The notes: generated by a model from the sequence alone, not told the origin. Positions 1 through 8,628 are shown, counted from the stretch's first letter. The stretch: 64,000 nucleotides of DNA from Nocardia asteroides (GCF_021183625.1 NZ_CP089214.1:1922001-1986000); one strand, 5' to 3'. Numbers and translations are program-made.

Positions 1-366
1 GACATCGCCGACGACGTCCGGCGGCAGCTCGACGACCTGGTCTATCCCGGCTTCGTCGCCGAGCACGGCACCCAGCGGCTCCGCGAACTCCCCCGCTACC
101 TGCGCGCCGCCACCGCCCGGCTGCACGCCCTGCCCGCCTCCGCCGTCCGCGATCGCCAGGGCATGGACCAGCTCGACCGGGTCCTCACCGCCTACGACCG
201 CCTGCTGAGCACCCTCCCCGAAGCCCGCCGCCGCAGCCGCGCCGTCACCGACGTCTGGTGGATGATCGAGGAGCTCCGGGTCAGCCTCTTCGCCCAGAAA
301 CTCGGCACCCCCTACCCGATCTCCGCCAAGCGGATCGAGAAGGCGATCGCGAGCATCCGGGCCTGA
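1..366 (+). CDS. hrpA: ATP-dependent RNA helicase HrpA, C-terminal end (partial)
   Basis: The frame is open from base 1 and ends at TGA 364-366, giving the last 121 residues of a protein that begins outside the window. The residues (LVYPGF..HG near the start, then LRELPRYLRAA and a basic tail) resemble the DUF3418 C-terminal domain of actinobacterial HrpA, a DEAH-box RNA helicase. The helicase core is not in view, so the assignment rests on this tail and on context: hrpA next to nrdR and lexA is the order I recall in mycobacteria. It converges on nrdR with a 19-base gap. Moderately confident. Confidence 0.7.
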   Translation, partial: DIADDVRRQLDDLVYPGFVAEHGTQRLRELPRYLRAATARLHALPASAVRDRQGMDQLDRVLTAYDRLLSTLPEARRRSRAVTDVWWMIEELRVSLFAQKLGTPYPISAKRIEKAIASIRA

Positions 367-385
367 GCGGGCGGCTCCGAAACGC

Positions 386-847
386 TCAGTCGGCGGCGAC
401 GGCGCGGGCCTCGCGCATCTGGGTGATCTCGCGTTCGAAATCCGCTGCGGAGGTGAAGGAGCGGTAGACGGAGGCGAAGCGGAGGTAGGCGACCTCGTCG
501 AGGTCGCGCAGCGGGCCGAGGATGGCGAGGCCGACCTCGTGGCTCGGCACCTCGGGAGATCCCTTGGCGCGCACCGCGTCCTCGACCTTCTGGGCGAGCA
601 GGTTCAGGGCGTCGTCGTCGACTTCGCGGCCCTGGCAGGCGCGGCGGACGCCGCGGATGACCTTCTCGCGGCTGAACGGCTCGGTGACGCCGCTGCGCTT
701 GACCACCGAGAGGATGGCGGTCTCGACCGTCGTGAAGCGCCTGCCGCACTGCGGGCAGGAGCGGCGGCGGCGGATGGCCGTGCCTTCCTCCGCCTCACGG
801 GAATCGACGACCCGGGAGTCGGGGTGCCTGCAGTACGGGCAATGCAT
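386..847 (-). CDS. nrdR: Transcriptional repressor NrdR of ribonucleotide reductase genes
   Basis: A 153-residue protein of typical NrdR length. The N-terminus carries a zinc ribbon with C3-x2-C6 and C31-x2-C34, followed by an ATP-cone domain ([19 protein letters not shown] from about residue 47) that senses ATP/dATP. NrdR binds NrdR boxes upstream of nrd operons and represses them when dATP is high. I chose the ATG at 845-847 because it gives the canonical MHCPYC start; the frame stays open about 40 residues upstream but that extension is arginine-rich and not family-like. It is transcribed toward hrpA. The 212 bases upstream (848-1059) must hold its promoter; no NrdR box is obvious there. 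Confidence 0.95.
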   Translation of the reverse strand: MHCPYCRHPDSRVVDSREAEEGTAIRRRRSCPQCGRRFTTVETAILSVVKRSGVTEPFSREKVIRGVRRACQGREVDDDALNLLAQKVEDAVRAKGSPEVPSHEVGLAILGPLRDLDEVAYLRFASVYRSFTSAADFEREITQMREARAVAAD

Positions 848-1059
848 CCGGGAGTCCTTCGTCCGAGCGGGTGCTCGCGGCCGGGCCGCGCGGGGAGCGC
901 GCTGTCGCGACCCGGCGAGCACATGTGCCGGGCGCGTCCGCCGCGACACGGGGTGAACCGGCGCCACCCGGCGCGTTCACCGCTATCACAGGAAGGATAC
1001 CCGGCCGGAGGCGGTGGCGGGTCGGCTCCACCCCTGCTCGGCGCCGGATACCGCACCGC

Positions 1060-2301
1060 TCATCCCCCGATCCGCCACTGGCCGGACAGGTCGGCGAGCA
1101 GTTCGGGCAGCCGGGCGACCAGCCTGCCGCGGGACAGCTTGGCCGGGAACGGCTCGGCCAGCACCCCGGCGGCGAGCACCGGGTCCCGCTTCAGGTCGAT
1201 GTGCCTGAGCACCAGGTCCTCGGTGATGTAGCGCCAGCGATCGGCCCGATCGGCCCAGTTGAAGCCGGGCAGCGGGGTGCGCAGCACCAGGTCGCCGGCG
1301 CGCACGGTGGCGGGGGCGAAGGTGCCCGGCGCCCGCACGCCGGGGACCGCGGGCTTGGCCGCGATGGTGCTGACGTAGGTGAGTACCCGGCCGATGCCGT
1401 CCCTGGCCGCGGCGGTGGCGTCCCACTGCTCCGGGACGATGACGTTCTGTTCGCGGTCGGTCATCCGGTACAGCGCGTCGATCTGGCCCGCGGTGCCGCC
1501 CGCGGCGATCGCGGCCCAGGCGGCGCGCAGGTTGCCGTCGATCGCCCCCGCCGCGGCCAGCTCGTCGATGCCGGCCAGGCCGCGCGCCAGGTATGCCTCG
1601 TGCTGCGGTACCAGGTCGATGAAGATGTGTTTCTGCATGGCCATCAGCCGGGTCTGGTACCAGGTGATGTCGGCGGCGGTGAGCCGCGGCCCGACGCCGG
1701 CGAGCAGCGTGATGTCCTCCGGGGTGCGCTCGACCAGCTCCGGCGGGGTGCGCCGCAGCAGGTCGGCGACCGCGCTGCCGAGCGCGTGCAGGCCGGGCAG
1801 GTCGATGACCCGGCCCGCGTCGTCCATGTCGAAGAAGCCGGAGGCGAAGGAGCCGCCGGCGAGCCCGGCCAGCCCGGCCCACCAGAACTCCGGGTGCGCG
1901 CTCGCCAGCCGCAGGTAGTTCACGTAGACGAGGGTGAAGGTGTGCGCGTTGACCGCGGGGCCGCGCTGCGGATCCCAGCCCGCGAGGTCGATGCGCGCGT
2001 TGCCCGCGGCGACCACGAGCCAGTACTGCCGCAGCAGCGCGGTGTAGCGCCGGGCGGGCACCCCGGCCGCGCGGGCCTGGTCGAGCGCGGCGCCGAGCAC
2101 CGCCGCGTCGGACGGCAGCCCCGGGTGGACGCCGCCCGCGCGCTCGCCGTCCGCGTCGACCACGGGCAGGTCGAGGTAGCCGGCGTACAGCGGGGCGGCC
2201 CGGACCGGGGCGAGCGTGCCGGGCAGCACGAGCAGACAGGCGAGCAGGACGGCACGGCAGAGGATTCCGAGCGCGGGAAACTCGGTGCGGGAGCGCGTCA
2301 T
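1060..2301 (-). CDS. Secreted protein of unknown function (DUF5995-like)
   Basis: A 413-residue protein that starts with a clear Sec-type signal peptide: MTRSR, a hydrophobic stretch at about residues 12-33, and an ALA-type cleavage region near residue 35. The mature part is mostly helical with no catalytic motif I recognise; it contains a His/Trp-rich segment (HPEFWWAGLAGLAGG) in its first half. The length and pattern fit the DUF5995 family of actinobacterial exported proteins, but that is from memory. It is a single transcription unit between the nrdR promoter region and the lexA-linked membrane protein. No function is proposed. Confidence 0.6.
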   Translation of the reverse strand: MTRSRTEFPALGILCRAVLLACLLVLPGTLAPVRAAPLYAGYLDLPVVDADGERAGGVHPGLPSDAAVLGAALDQARAAGVPARRYTALLRQYWLVVAAGNARIDLAGWDPQRGPAVNAHTFTLVYVNYLRLASAHPEFWWAGLAGLAGGSFASGFFDMDDAGRVIDLPGLHALGSAVADLLRRTPPELVERTPEDITLLAGVGPRLTAADITWYQTRLMAMQKHIFIDLVPQHEAYLARGLAGIDELAAAGAIDGNLRAAWAAIAAGGTAGQIDALYRMTDREQNVIVPEQWDATAAARDGIGRVLTYVSTIAAKPAVPGVRAPGTFAPATVRAGDLVLRTPLPGFNWADRADRWRYITEDLVLRHIDLKRDPVLAAGVLAEPFPAKLSRGRLVARLPELLADLSGQWRIGG

Positions 2302-2400
2302 TGCGGATCCGCCTCTCGGTCGCGGCGCAGCTGCGCGGGCGTGTGTGCCGCGACGATAGCAACCGGTTCCCGTTCGCGAGCAAGGTTCCGGCGAATCGCG

Positions 2401-2823
2401 CTACGTGAGCGGCACACTCCCCATCGGCACCGCGACCACCGCTGCGGCGCCGGACATCCCGGGCTCGGCGGCGGGTGCGGAGCGCCACTGCGCGAGCAGC
2501 AACATCGCGACCACGATCAGCGCGGTGACGAGCGCCGTGACGGCCAGCGTGGCCAGCCCGGCCCTCGCCTGTTCGACCCGGCGCAGCGGATGCGCGCCGC
2601 GCGGCCTGCGCGGCGGCGGCCGGTGATCGGCGAGCGCGCCGCGGCGGGGCCGCCCGTCCGCGGGGCGGCGCTCGTCGATCCGGCGCGGCCGCCTGCGGAC
2701 GGGGGCGCCGCGGCGCACGACCACGCCGCGGCGCGCCGCGGGCGCCTGGCATCCCCCGGCGCGGCCCGGCCCGGGCTGCCCGGAATCGTCCGTGCTCCTG
2801 TCGAATTCGAGCGCTGTGCTCAT
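2401..2823 (-). CDS. Small single-pass membrane protein in the chiZ (Rv2719c) position
   Basis: A 140-residue protein with a long Arg/Pro/Gly-rich cytoplasmic N-terminus (about residues 15-85), one membrane segment (about 88-112, rich in Ala/Val/Leu) and a short outer tail. A good ribosome site (GGAGG, 8 bases upstream) precedes the ATG at 2821-2823. It is divergent from lexA, exactly where mycobacteria carry chiZ/Rv2719c, an SOS-induced protein that blocks division and has a C-terminal LysM domain. No LysM-like sequence is present here: the frame stops about 25 residues after the membrane segment. It could be a shortened chiZ relative or an unrelated occupant. Two LexA boxes lie between it and lexA, so SOS control is plausible. 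Confidence 0.6.
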   Translation of the reverse strand: MSTALEFDRSTDDSGQPGPGRAGGCQAPAARRGVVVRRGAPVRRRPRRIDERRPADGRPRRGALADHRPPPRRPRGAHPLRRVEQARAGLATLAVTALVTALIVVAMLLLAQWRSAPAAEPGMSGAAAVVAVPMGSVPLT

Positions 2824-2984
2824 CGGACATTCCTCCGTGTACCGGCACCCGCCGGTCGAGTTGCTGACTGTGGCTCGTCAGGGCCGTCGGGGGGACGGCG
2901 ATGTTGCGCTGCTGCAACTGCCGGAACCGGCTCCGGCGTGCGGTTTCCCCGCCGCCGAGCGAACCGGTTCGCTCACATGTTCGA

Positions 2985-3000
2985 AAGAACGTATGTTCGA
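2985..3000. promoter_or_regulatory. LexA-binding SOS box 1 (lexA / membrane-protein divergent promoter)
   Basis: The sequence AAGAACGTATGTTCGA matches the actinobacterial SOS box TCGAAC-N4-GTTCGA except for the first two bases. It has perfect GAAC/GTTC half-sites with a 4-base spacer. It lies 162 bases from the membrane-protein start (2823) and 173 bases from the lexA start, between the divergent genes. Confidence 0.8.
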
Positions 3001-3048
3001 TTTCTACCACGCGGGGCGGGTGCGCGCCAGCCGCGACACGGACTCGCG

Positions 3049-3064
3049 TCGAACAGGTGTTTGA
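3049..3064 (+). promoter_or_regulatory. LexA-binding SOS box 2 upstream of lexA
   Basis: TCGAACAGGTGTTTGA matches TCGAAC-N4-GTTYGA at every defined position, allowing T for C in the second arm. It lies 109 bases before the lexA GTG start and fits classical lexA autoregulation. Together with the box at 2985-3000 it gives two LexA sites in one divergent promoter region. Confidence 0.85.
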
Positions 3065-3172
3065 TACTCGGCCCGCGGCAGTCTAGGTTTGGAGCAACAC
3101 CCGGGCGCGAGGCCCGGAGACGGACGCCCCGGGCGGCATCCGGGCGAGGCGCGGACAGGAAGGCGGGTTGCG

Positions 3173-3931
3173 GTGGGCCACAGGGACGACGCGGGCGACG
3201 AGGGCGGTCCCGGTACCCGGACTCGCGGTACCGACACGATCGGTGCCGAGAGCAACGGGGTGGGGGCGGATCTCACCGCGCGTCAGCGCCGGGTGCTCGA
3301 CGTCATCCGGTCGTCGGTGAGCGAGCGCGGGTATCCGCCCAGCATCCGGGAGATCGGCGACGCGGTGGGGCTCACCTCCACCTCGTCGGTGGCGCACCAG
3401 CTGCGCGCCCTCGAGCGCAAGGGCTACCTCCGGCGCGACCCGAACCGTCCGCGCGCGGTCGACGTGCGCGGGCTGGACGAGGCCGTGCGCGCGGTGACGA
3501 GCCTGCCCGCGAACGGCGCGGTCGACACCGACGAGGTACCGGAGAGCGCCACCCCGACCCCGGCCTTCGTCCCGGTGCTCGGCCGGATCGCCGCGGGCGG
3601 CCCGATCCTGGCCGAGCAGGCGGTGGAGGACGTCTTCCCGCTGCCGAAGGAGCTGGTCGGCGAGGGCTCGCTGTTCCTGCTCAGGGTAGTCGGCCAGTCC
3701 ATGGTCGACGCCGCGATCTGCGACGGCGACTGGGTCGTGGTGCGGCAGCAGAACGTCGCCGACAACGGCGATATCGTGGCCGCCATGCTGGACGGCGAGG
3801 CCACCGTGAAGACGTTCAAGCGCACCGGCACCGACGTCTGGCTGATGCCGCACAACGCGCACTTCGAGCCGATCGCGGGCAACGACGCGCAGATCCTCGG
3901 CAAGGTGGTCACCGTCATCCGCAAGATCTGA
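3173..3931 (+). CDS. lexA: SOS repressor LexA
   Basis: A 252-residue LexA. The winged helix-turn-helix lies at about residues 35-90 (YPPSIREIG begins at 54), followed by a linker, the self-cleavage site A141-G142 in the sequence RIAAGG, and the peptidase S24 domain with the dyad Ser176 (GQSM) and Lys213 (TVKTF). It represses SOS genes and cleaves itself when stimulated by the RecA filament. I chose the GTG at 3173 because AGGAAGG sits 9 bases upstream; an ATG at 3089 would add a 28-residue extension unlike the family. Two SOS boxes lie upstream. The next gene starts 4 bases after its stop, so it may be cotranscribed. Confidence 0.97.
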   Translation: MGHRDDAGDEGGPGTRTRGTDTIGAESNGVGADLTARQRRVLDVIRSSVSERGYPPSIREIGDAVGLTSTSSVAHQLRALERKGYLRRDPNRPRAVDVRGLDEAVRAVTSLPANGAVDTDEVPESATPTPAFVPVLGRIAAGGPILAEQAVEDVFPLPKELVGEGSLFLLRVVGQSMVDAAICDGDWVVVRQQNVADNGDIVAAMLDGEATVKTFKRTGTDVWLMPHNAHFEPIAGNDAQILGKVVTVIRKI

Positions 3932-3935
3932 CCCC

Positions 3936-4619
3936 GTGCCGGGGCCGGCCGAGTTCCCGGCGCCGCCGCGCGACGCGGCGGCGCCGGAACGGCTCTGGTA
4001 CGCGGCCTACGGCTCGAACATGCACGCCGACCGGATCCGCTGCTACCTCGCGGGCGGGGTTCCCGCCGGCTCCACGCACCGCTATCCGGGCTGCCGGGAT
4101 CCGCGCGACCCCGAGCGATCGGAACCGGTGTGGCTGCCCGGCACGCTGTACTTCGCCACCGAATCGCTGGTCTGGACCGGGGGCCGGGCCTTCTACGACC
4201 CGGACGGCGACGGCACCGTCGCCGCCAGGGCGTACCTGGTGACCGCCGGGCAGTTCGCCGATCTGGTGGCGCAGGAGATGTACCGCCCGCCCGGCACCGA
4301 ACTCGACCTGGCCGAGGTACTCGTCGCGGGCCGGTCCGCCATCGGCCCCGGGCGCTACGAGACCCTGGTCCGGGCGGGCGCCATGGCGGGCATTCCGGTG
4401 CTCACCTGCACCGCGCCCGCCGACTACCGGGCGCTGCCCGGGAACCCGCCATCGGCGAGCTACCTCCGGCACCTCGGCGCCGGGCTGGCCGAGGCGCACG
4501 GCTGGCCGCCGCGGCGGGCCGCCCGCTACCTCGCGGCCGCGCCGGGCGCGCACGGACACTGGACCGAGCGGGCGGTGGAGGCGGTACTGCGCGGGCATGA
4601 TCCCGGGCCGCTCGGGTAG
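3936..4619 (+). CDS. Gamma-glutamylcyclotransferase-fold protein (often labelled 'histone deacetylase')
   Basis: A 227-residue protein starting at GTG 3936, four bases after lexA. The motif LWYAAYGSNM (about residues 20-29) is the nucleotide-loop-like Y-x-x-Y-G-S-N signature of the AIG2/GGCT fold, followed by features suited to that fold (LPGTLYFA, ARAYLVTAGQF). Databases often mislabel this actinobacterial family as histone deacetylase; I see no deacetylase metal motif. The substrate is unknown. The close spacing to lexA suggests readthrough from the SOS-controlled promoter. Fold assignment is fairly secure, function is not. Confidence 0.65.
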   Translation: MPGPAEFPAPPRDAAAPERLWYAAYGSNMHADRIRCYLAGGVPAGSTHRYPGCRDPRDPERSEPVWLPGTLYFATESLVWTGGRAFYDPDGDGTVAARAYLVTAGQFADLVAQEMYRPPGTELDLAEVLVAGRSAIGPGRYETLVRAGAMAGIPVLTCTAPADYRALPGNPPSASYLRHLGAGLAEAHGWPPRRAARYLAAAPGAHGHWTERAVEAVLRGHDPGPLG

Positions 4620-4628
4620 TGCGGCCGC

Positions 4629-5423
4629 ATGAACAGCACACGGCCCCTTGCCCTGGTAACCGGAGCCTCGCGCGGAATCGGACTGGAGATCGCGCGTCAG
4701 CTCGCTGATCGCGGATACGACCTGGTGCTCGCCGCCGAGGACGCCGCCATCGAGGACGCCGTCGCCGAACTCCGGCGCGACGACCGCGACGTGCGCGCCG
4801 TCCAGGTCGACCTGCGCACCGCCGACGGCGTACAGCGGCTGTACTCCGCCGCCACCGAGGACGAACGCCCGCTCGACGTCGTCGCGTTGAACGCGGGCAT
4901 CGGGCTCGGCGGCGATTTCGTCGGCACCGACCTGGATGTCGAGTTCGACATCATCGCGCTGAACGTGCGCTCCACCGTGCACCTCGCCAAATTGGTCCTC
5001 GGCGACATGGTGCGCCGGGACAGCGGCAGGCTGCTCTTCACCTCGTCGGTGGCGTCGATGATGCCCGGCGCGAGGCAGGCGGTGTACAACGCCTCCAAAT
5101 CGTTCGTGCAGTCCTTCGCGGAGGCGCTGCGCAGCGAGGTGCACGACACCGGGGTCAGCGTGACCTCGCTGATGCCCGGCCCCACCGACACCGATTTCTT
5201 CCGGCGCGCCGGCCTGCTCGGCACCGTGATCGGCCGCGGCCCCAAGGAGGATCCGGCGCTGGTCGCCAGGCAGGGGGTGGACGCGCTGCTGCGCGACGAC
5301 CAGAAGGTGATCGGCGGGTCGTTCGGCACGAAGGCCATGGCCACGCTGGAGCACGTGCTCCCGGATGCCGTGAAGGCGACCGCGAACCGGGTGATGTCGG
5401 CCGCGCTGCCGAGCAGGCCGTGA
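4629..5423 (+). CDS. Short-chain dehydrogenase/reductase
   Basis: A 264-residue classical SDR. The Rossmann cofactor loop TGASRGIG is near residues 11-18, an NAG motif (ALNAGIG) follows near residue 88, and the catalytic pair is Tyr153-x3-Lys157 in YNASK with the upstream serine in FTSSVASM. It probably oxidises or reduces an alcohol/ketone with NAD(P)(H). The substrate cannot be read from sequence; MPGPTDTDFF after the active site is common in YqjQ/DltE-like SDRs. It starts 9 bases after the previous gene and is followed 4 bases later by a permease gene, so the three may form one operon. Confidence 0.85.
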   Translation: MNSTRPLALVTGASRGIGLEIARQLADRGYDLVLAAEDAAIEDAVAELRRDDRDVRAVQVDLRTADGVQRLYSAATEDERPLDVVALNAGIGLGGDFVGTDLDVEFDIIALNVRSTVHLAKLVLGDMVRRDSGRLLFTSSVASMMPGARQAVYNASKSFVQSFAEALRSEVHDTGVSVTSLMPGPTDTDFFRRAGLLGTVIGRGPKEDPALVARQGVDALLRDDQKVIGGSFGTKAMATLEHVLPDAVKATANRVMSAALPSRP

Positions 5424-5427
5424 CGCC

Positions 5428-6753
5428 GTGCCCGCGCTGAACCGCGTCGTCGGGACGCGCCTGCTCTACTTCTTCATTCTCGGCGACGTGCTCGGCGCCG
5501 GGGTGTACGTGCTGATCGGCGAGATCGCGGGCCGCTCCGGCGGCGCGGTCTGGCTGCCGCTGCTGGTCGCGCTCGGGCTGGCCTGCCTGACCGCGGGCTC
5601 CTACGCCGAACTCGCCACCAAGTACCCGCGCGCGGGCGGCTCCGCGCACTACACCACGCTCGCCTTCGGCCCGGCCGCCGGCTCGCTGGTCGGGTTCTGC
5701 ATGCTCGCCGCCGGGGTGGTCTCGGTCGCGGCGCTGGCCCGCGGCTTCGCCTCCGACTACCTCGCCGAACTGGTCACGCTGCCCACCCTCGCGGTGGTCG
5801 TGGTCTTCCTGCTGGTGCTGGCGGCGCTGAACATCCGCGGCGTGCGGGAGTCGCTCGGCGCCAACGTGGTCGCGACCCTGGTCGAGCTGGGCGGGCTGCT
5901 GCTGGTGATCGGGCTCGGTGCCTGGATCCTGCTGCGCGGCGACGCCGACCCGGGCAGGCTCACCGCCCTCGGCACCGCCGAACACGGTGCCGCCGGGGCG
6001 ATCCTGGCCGGAGCGGTGCTGGCCTACTACTCCTTCGTCGGCTTCGAGACCTCGGTGAACCTGGCCGAGGAGGTCGCCGATCCGCGCCGCAGCTATCCGC
6101 GGGCGCTCTTCGGCGCGCTGCTCACCGCGGGCGCGGTCTACGCGCTGCTCGGGCTGCTCACCTCGGCGGCGGTGCCGACCGATGTGCTGGCCGGGTCGTC
6201 GGGGCCGCTGCTGGAGGTGGTGCGGATCGCGGGCGGCGTGCCGGAGCGGCTGTTCGCGGTGATCGCGCTGGTCGCGGTGGCGAACGGCGCGCTGCTCACC
6301 GGGATCATGGGGTCCCGGCTCGCCTACGGGATGGCGCGGGACGGGCTGCTGCCCGCCCCGCTCGCCCGGGTGCTCCCGCGGCGCCGGACCCCGTGGGTGG
6401 CCGTCCTGGTCACCACCGCGGCGTCGCTGGCGCTCGCGCTCACCGGCGAGATCGACGCGCTCGCCGAGACCCTGGTGCTGCTCCTGCTCGTGGTCTTCAC
6501 CGGGGTGAACGCCGCGGCCGTCGCGCTGCGCCGGGACGCGGGCACCGGCGACCACTTCCGGGTGCCGATCGCGGTGCCGGTCCTCGGCATCGCCTCCTGC
6601 CTGCTGCTCGCCACGCAGGTGGCGGCGGAGGTCTGGCTGCGCGGGCTGGTCCTGATCGGCATCGGGGTGCTGCTCGCCGCGGTCAACGAGGTGCGGCGGC
6701 GGCGCGGCGGCGAACTGGCCGACACCGCCGATCAGGCGTCGAAGAGCAGGTAG
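5428..6753 (+). CDS. APC-superfamily amino acid permease
   Basis: A 441-residue integral membrane protein with about 12 hydrophobic segments, starting at GTG 5428. Near residue 200 it has the APC-family hallmark YSFVGFETSVNLAEEVADP (Phe-x-Gly-Phe-Glu ... Glu-Glu ... Asp-Pro), and the N-terminal GDVLGAGVYVLIG resembles the helix-1 substrate-binding break of APC transporters. It likely imports amino acids or amines by proton symport; the substrate is not predictable. Its 3' end overlaps the convergent gene at 6732 by 22 bases, so both ends are sequence-constrained and no terminator fits between them. Confidence 0.85.
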   Translation: MPALNRVVGTRLLYFFILGDVLGAGVYVLIGEIAGRSGGAVWLPLLVALGLACLTAGSYAELATKYPRAGGSAHYTTLAFGPAAGSLVGFCMLAAGVVSVAALARGFASDYLAELVTLPTLAVVVVFLLVLAALNIRGVRESLGANVVATLVELGGLLLVIGLGAWILLRGDADPGRLTALGTAEHGAAGAILAGAVLAYYSFVGFETSVNLAEEVADPRRSYPRALFGALLTAGAVYALLGLLTSAAVPTDVLAGSSGPLLEVVRIAGGVPERLFAVIALVAVANGALLTGIMGSRLAYGMARDGLLPAPLARVLPRRRTPWVAVLVTTAASLALALTGEIDALAETLVLLLLVVFTGVNAAAVALRRDAGTGDHFRVPIAVPVLGIASCLLLATQVAAEVWLRGLVLIGIGVLLAAVNEVRRRRGGELADTADQASKSR

Positions 6754-8054
6754 AGCCCGGCGAAGGTGAAGCCGACCATGACCAGCACGAGCGCAAGCTG
6801 ACCGGTGGCCCGGTGTGCCTTCGGCAGCACCCGCAGGCTGCGGTCGTGCGCGGCGGCGACGCCGAGCACGTGCCCGGTGACCACGGCGAGCACCTTGATC
6901 GTGCCGAGCACCGCCGGGTGGTTCGAGAGCAGGTAGGCGACGTCGCGGTCGGCGAGCCCGAGCAGGTTCCAGCCCCGGTCGAAGGGGTCGGCGAAGAGGA
7001 TCGCGGTGGCCTGGCCCTTCTCGACCAGGAAGGTCAGGTAGTGCGCCACGATGTAGCCGGCCACGATCGGGGTCAGGCTGTGCGCGAGCGTGCCGGGCAG
7101 CAGGCGGCGCTCCGCCCTGCTGACGCCGCCGGTCGCGCGAGCGGCGCCCCAGAAGAGCACCGCCACGATCAGCACGAACCCGAGCAGCGCCGCGGTCTTC
7201 AGCAGGGTCGGCTGGCCGGAGTCGACGAGCTGCCGCCGCCAGACCGGGAACTGGGCGAAACTGTCGAAGGCGGTGGAGCCGAGCAGCACCGCCGCGACCG
7301 CCACCGAGCCGGGGAGCACCGGGGTGCCCGCGAGATTCGCGAGCGGCGCGCGCAGCACGAGCTCGCCGGTGCCAGCGCGCCTGCCGAGGGGGCTGAGCCT
7401 GCCGATCAGCGTGCTGTACACCTCGAGCGGGTCGGCGTGCTCGGCCCACGCGGTGCCGAAGACGACCAGCCCGGCCAGCGTGAGCAGCAGGTAGAGCCCG
7501 AGCCAGGTCGCCACCGCCCCGACCGCGCCCGGGTCCGGCGCGGCCAGCTCCAGCCAGACGAGGGCGAAGAGCCCGAGCACCGCGGGCCGGATCCCGAGCC
7601 GCTCCGGGTACGCCAGGAAGCCGCGCTCCGGCGGCCGCCGCAGCAGCGCGCAGAGCGCCCGGTGCAGCGCCCGCGCCGGGGAGAGCACCTTCCACACCGG
7701 CCCGGCCAGCAGCGAGAGCACCGCGACCCCGACCCACAGGTACACGTAGAGCACGCCGGGCACGGGGTTGCGCGCGGGATCACCCGAGCCGCCCAGCGCG
7801 ACCGCAGCGACGAACGCCGTCGCCGCCACGCTCAGCGCCGCGAGCACCGCGCGCGTCCAGCGGGAATCGGCGGTCGCGCGCAGCGCCGCCGGCAGCGGGC
7901 GGCCGGGCGAGTCCGGGTCGAGCCGCGGCTCGCGCCAGGCGAAGAGCAGCAGCGCGAAGGAGAAGGTGAGGGCCCAGGCGGCGCCGATCAGGGCATAGCC
8001 GAGCGGGATCGGCAGATCGGTCGCCCCGCCGAGGCCGTGGGCGAGCAGCGTCAT
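6732..8054 (-). CDS. Polytopic membrane protein (family sometimes annotated 'fenitrothion hydrolase')
   Basis: A 440-residue protein with roughly 10-12 hydrophobic segments. It starts at ATG 8052-8054, overlapping the lipoprotein stop by 4 bases. Conserved-looking polar features include HGLGGATDLPIP at the N-terminus, WKVLSP-ARALHR in the first third and HYLTFLVEKGQ near the C-terminus. From memory, similar actinobacterial proteins are labelled fenitrothion hydrolase by likeness to Burkholderia FedA; I do not take that as a function. It is the last gene of a four-gene operon (10484 to 6732) with a cupredoxin-like lipoprotein, a tiny membrane protein and a 619-residue membrane protein, so it probably belongs to a membrane complex or metal-handling system. 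Confidence 0.6.
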   Translation of the reverse strand: MTLLAHGLGGATDLPIPLGYALIGAAWALTFSFALLLFAWREPRLDPDSPGRPLPAALRATADSRWTRAVLAALSVAATAFVAAVALGGSGDPARNPVPGVLYVYLWVGVAVLSLLAGPVWKVLSPARALHRALCALLRRPPERGFLAYPERLGIRPAVLGLFALVWLELAAPDPGAVGAVATWLGLYLLLTLAGLVVFGTAWAEHADPLEVYSTLIGRLSPLGRRAGTGELVLRAPLANLAGTPVLPGSVAVAAVLLGSTAFDSFAQFPVWRRQLVDSGQPTLLKTAALLGFVLIVAVLFWGAARATGGVSRAERRLLPGTLAHSLTPIVAGYIVAHYLTFLVEKGQATAILFADPFDRGWNLLGLADRDVAYLLSNHPAVLGTIKVLAVVTGHVLGVAAAHDRSLRVLPKAHRATGQLALVLVMVGFTFAGLYLLFDA

Positions 8055-8464
8055 CGGACCAGGATCGTCGCCACCGTGCGGCCGGCGTCGTGCAGCTCGA
8101 TCTCCACCCGGCCGGGCACGCCGACGGTGAAGGAGAAGCGCTGCCCGGCGACGGGTTCCACCTCGAAGGTGTGCTCGGGGTCGGCGTGCACGTGCAGCTC
8201 GTCCCCGGTGTCGCTGTCCACCACCAGCTCGATGGGCTGGCCGACGGCGGCCTCGACCCTGGTGTCGTCGGGAGTCACGGCGCCTCCCGCGAGCCGCACC
8301 GGGATGACCACCGCCTGCGGCTGGGCGACGACCGACGACGTAGGCGCCGAGCTCTGTTGGGCGGCACCGTGATCGGCGTGCCCGCCCTCGTCGGCGCTCG
8401 CGCAACCCGCGGTCAGCAGCCCGGCCAGCAGCACGAGGACGCAGCCCCGGCGCACGTTCCTCAC
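8051..8464 (-). CDS. Lipoprotein with cupredoxin-like domain
   Basis: A 137-residue protein with a lipoprotein signal: basic N-terminus, hydrophobic core and lipobox LTAGC with Cys21 as the lipidation residue. After a low-complexity His/Ala/Ser linker, the mature domain (about residues 50-137) has alternating strands (IELVVDSDTGDELHVH, FSFTVGVPGRVEIEL) that resemble a small cupredoxin beta-sandwich. Several histidines (GHADHG, LHVHADPEHTF) could bind metal. It begins with GTG 8464, overlapping the stop of the 55-residue membrane protein (GTGA), and its own stop overlaps the next start (ATGA). Metal binding is inferred, not shown. Confidence 0.6.
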   Translation of the reverse strand: MRNVRRGCVLVLLAGLLTAGCASADEGGHADHGAAQQSSAPTSSVVAQPQAVVIPVRLAGGAVTPDDTRVEAAVGQPIELVVDSDTGDELHVHADPEHTFEVEPVAGQRFSFTVGVPGRVEIELHDAGRTVATILVR

Positions 8465-8628
8465 GTGTCCTCCTCGGTCGGTTCGGTGTCGTCGTCGCCG
8501 GCCCTGCGGTCGCGGACCGCGATGAACACCACGACGCCGACGAGCGCGAAGGCGGGCAGGAAGGCCGGGATGGCCAGCAGGATCGAGTGATCCGCGAGCA
8601 CGTCCACGCCGTCGTACCCGGCGGTCAT
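8461..8628 (-). CDS. 55-residue single-pass membrane protein
   Basis: A very small protein with one hydrophobic segment at about residues 16-38, an Arg-rich stop-transfer (RDRR) and an acidic C-terminus (DDDTEPTEEDT). The start ATG 8626-8628 overlaps the stop of the 619-residue upstream gene, and its stop overlaps the lipoprotein start. This double coupling and clean GC-rich third positions support it as real. It is probably a small subunit or assembly factor of the membrane system encoded by this operon. I recognise no family. Confidence 0.65.
   Translation of the reverse strand: MTAGYDGVDVLADHSILLAIPAFLPAFALVGVVVFIAVRDRRAGDDDTEPTEEDT

Noticed and set aside
2961..2970. GAACCGGTTC near lexA as a third SOS box
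   Set aside because: It lacks the 4-base spacer of the LexA consensus.
871..4242. Very long open frame on the plus strand antisense to several genes
   Set aside because: It runs antisense to nrdR and neighbours and out of frame with lexA. Its residues are Arg/Gly/Ala/Pro-rich, typical of the shadow frame in GC-rich DNA.
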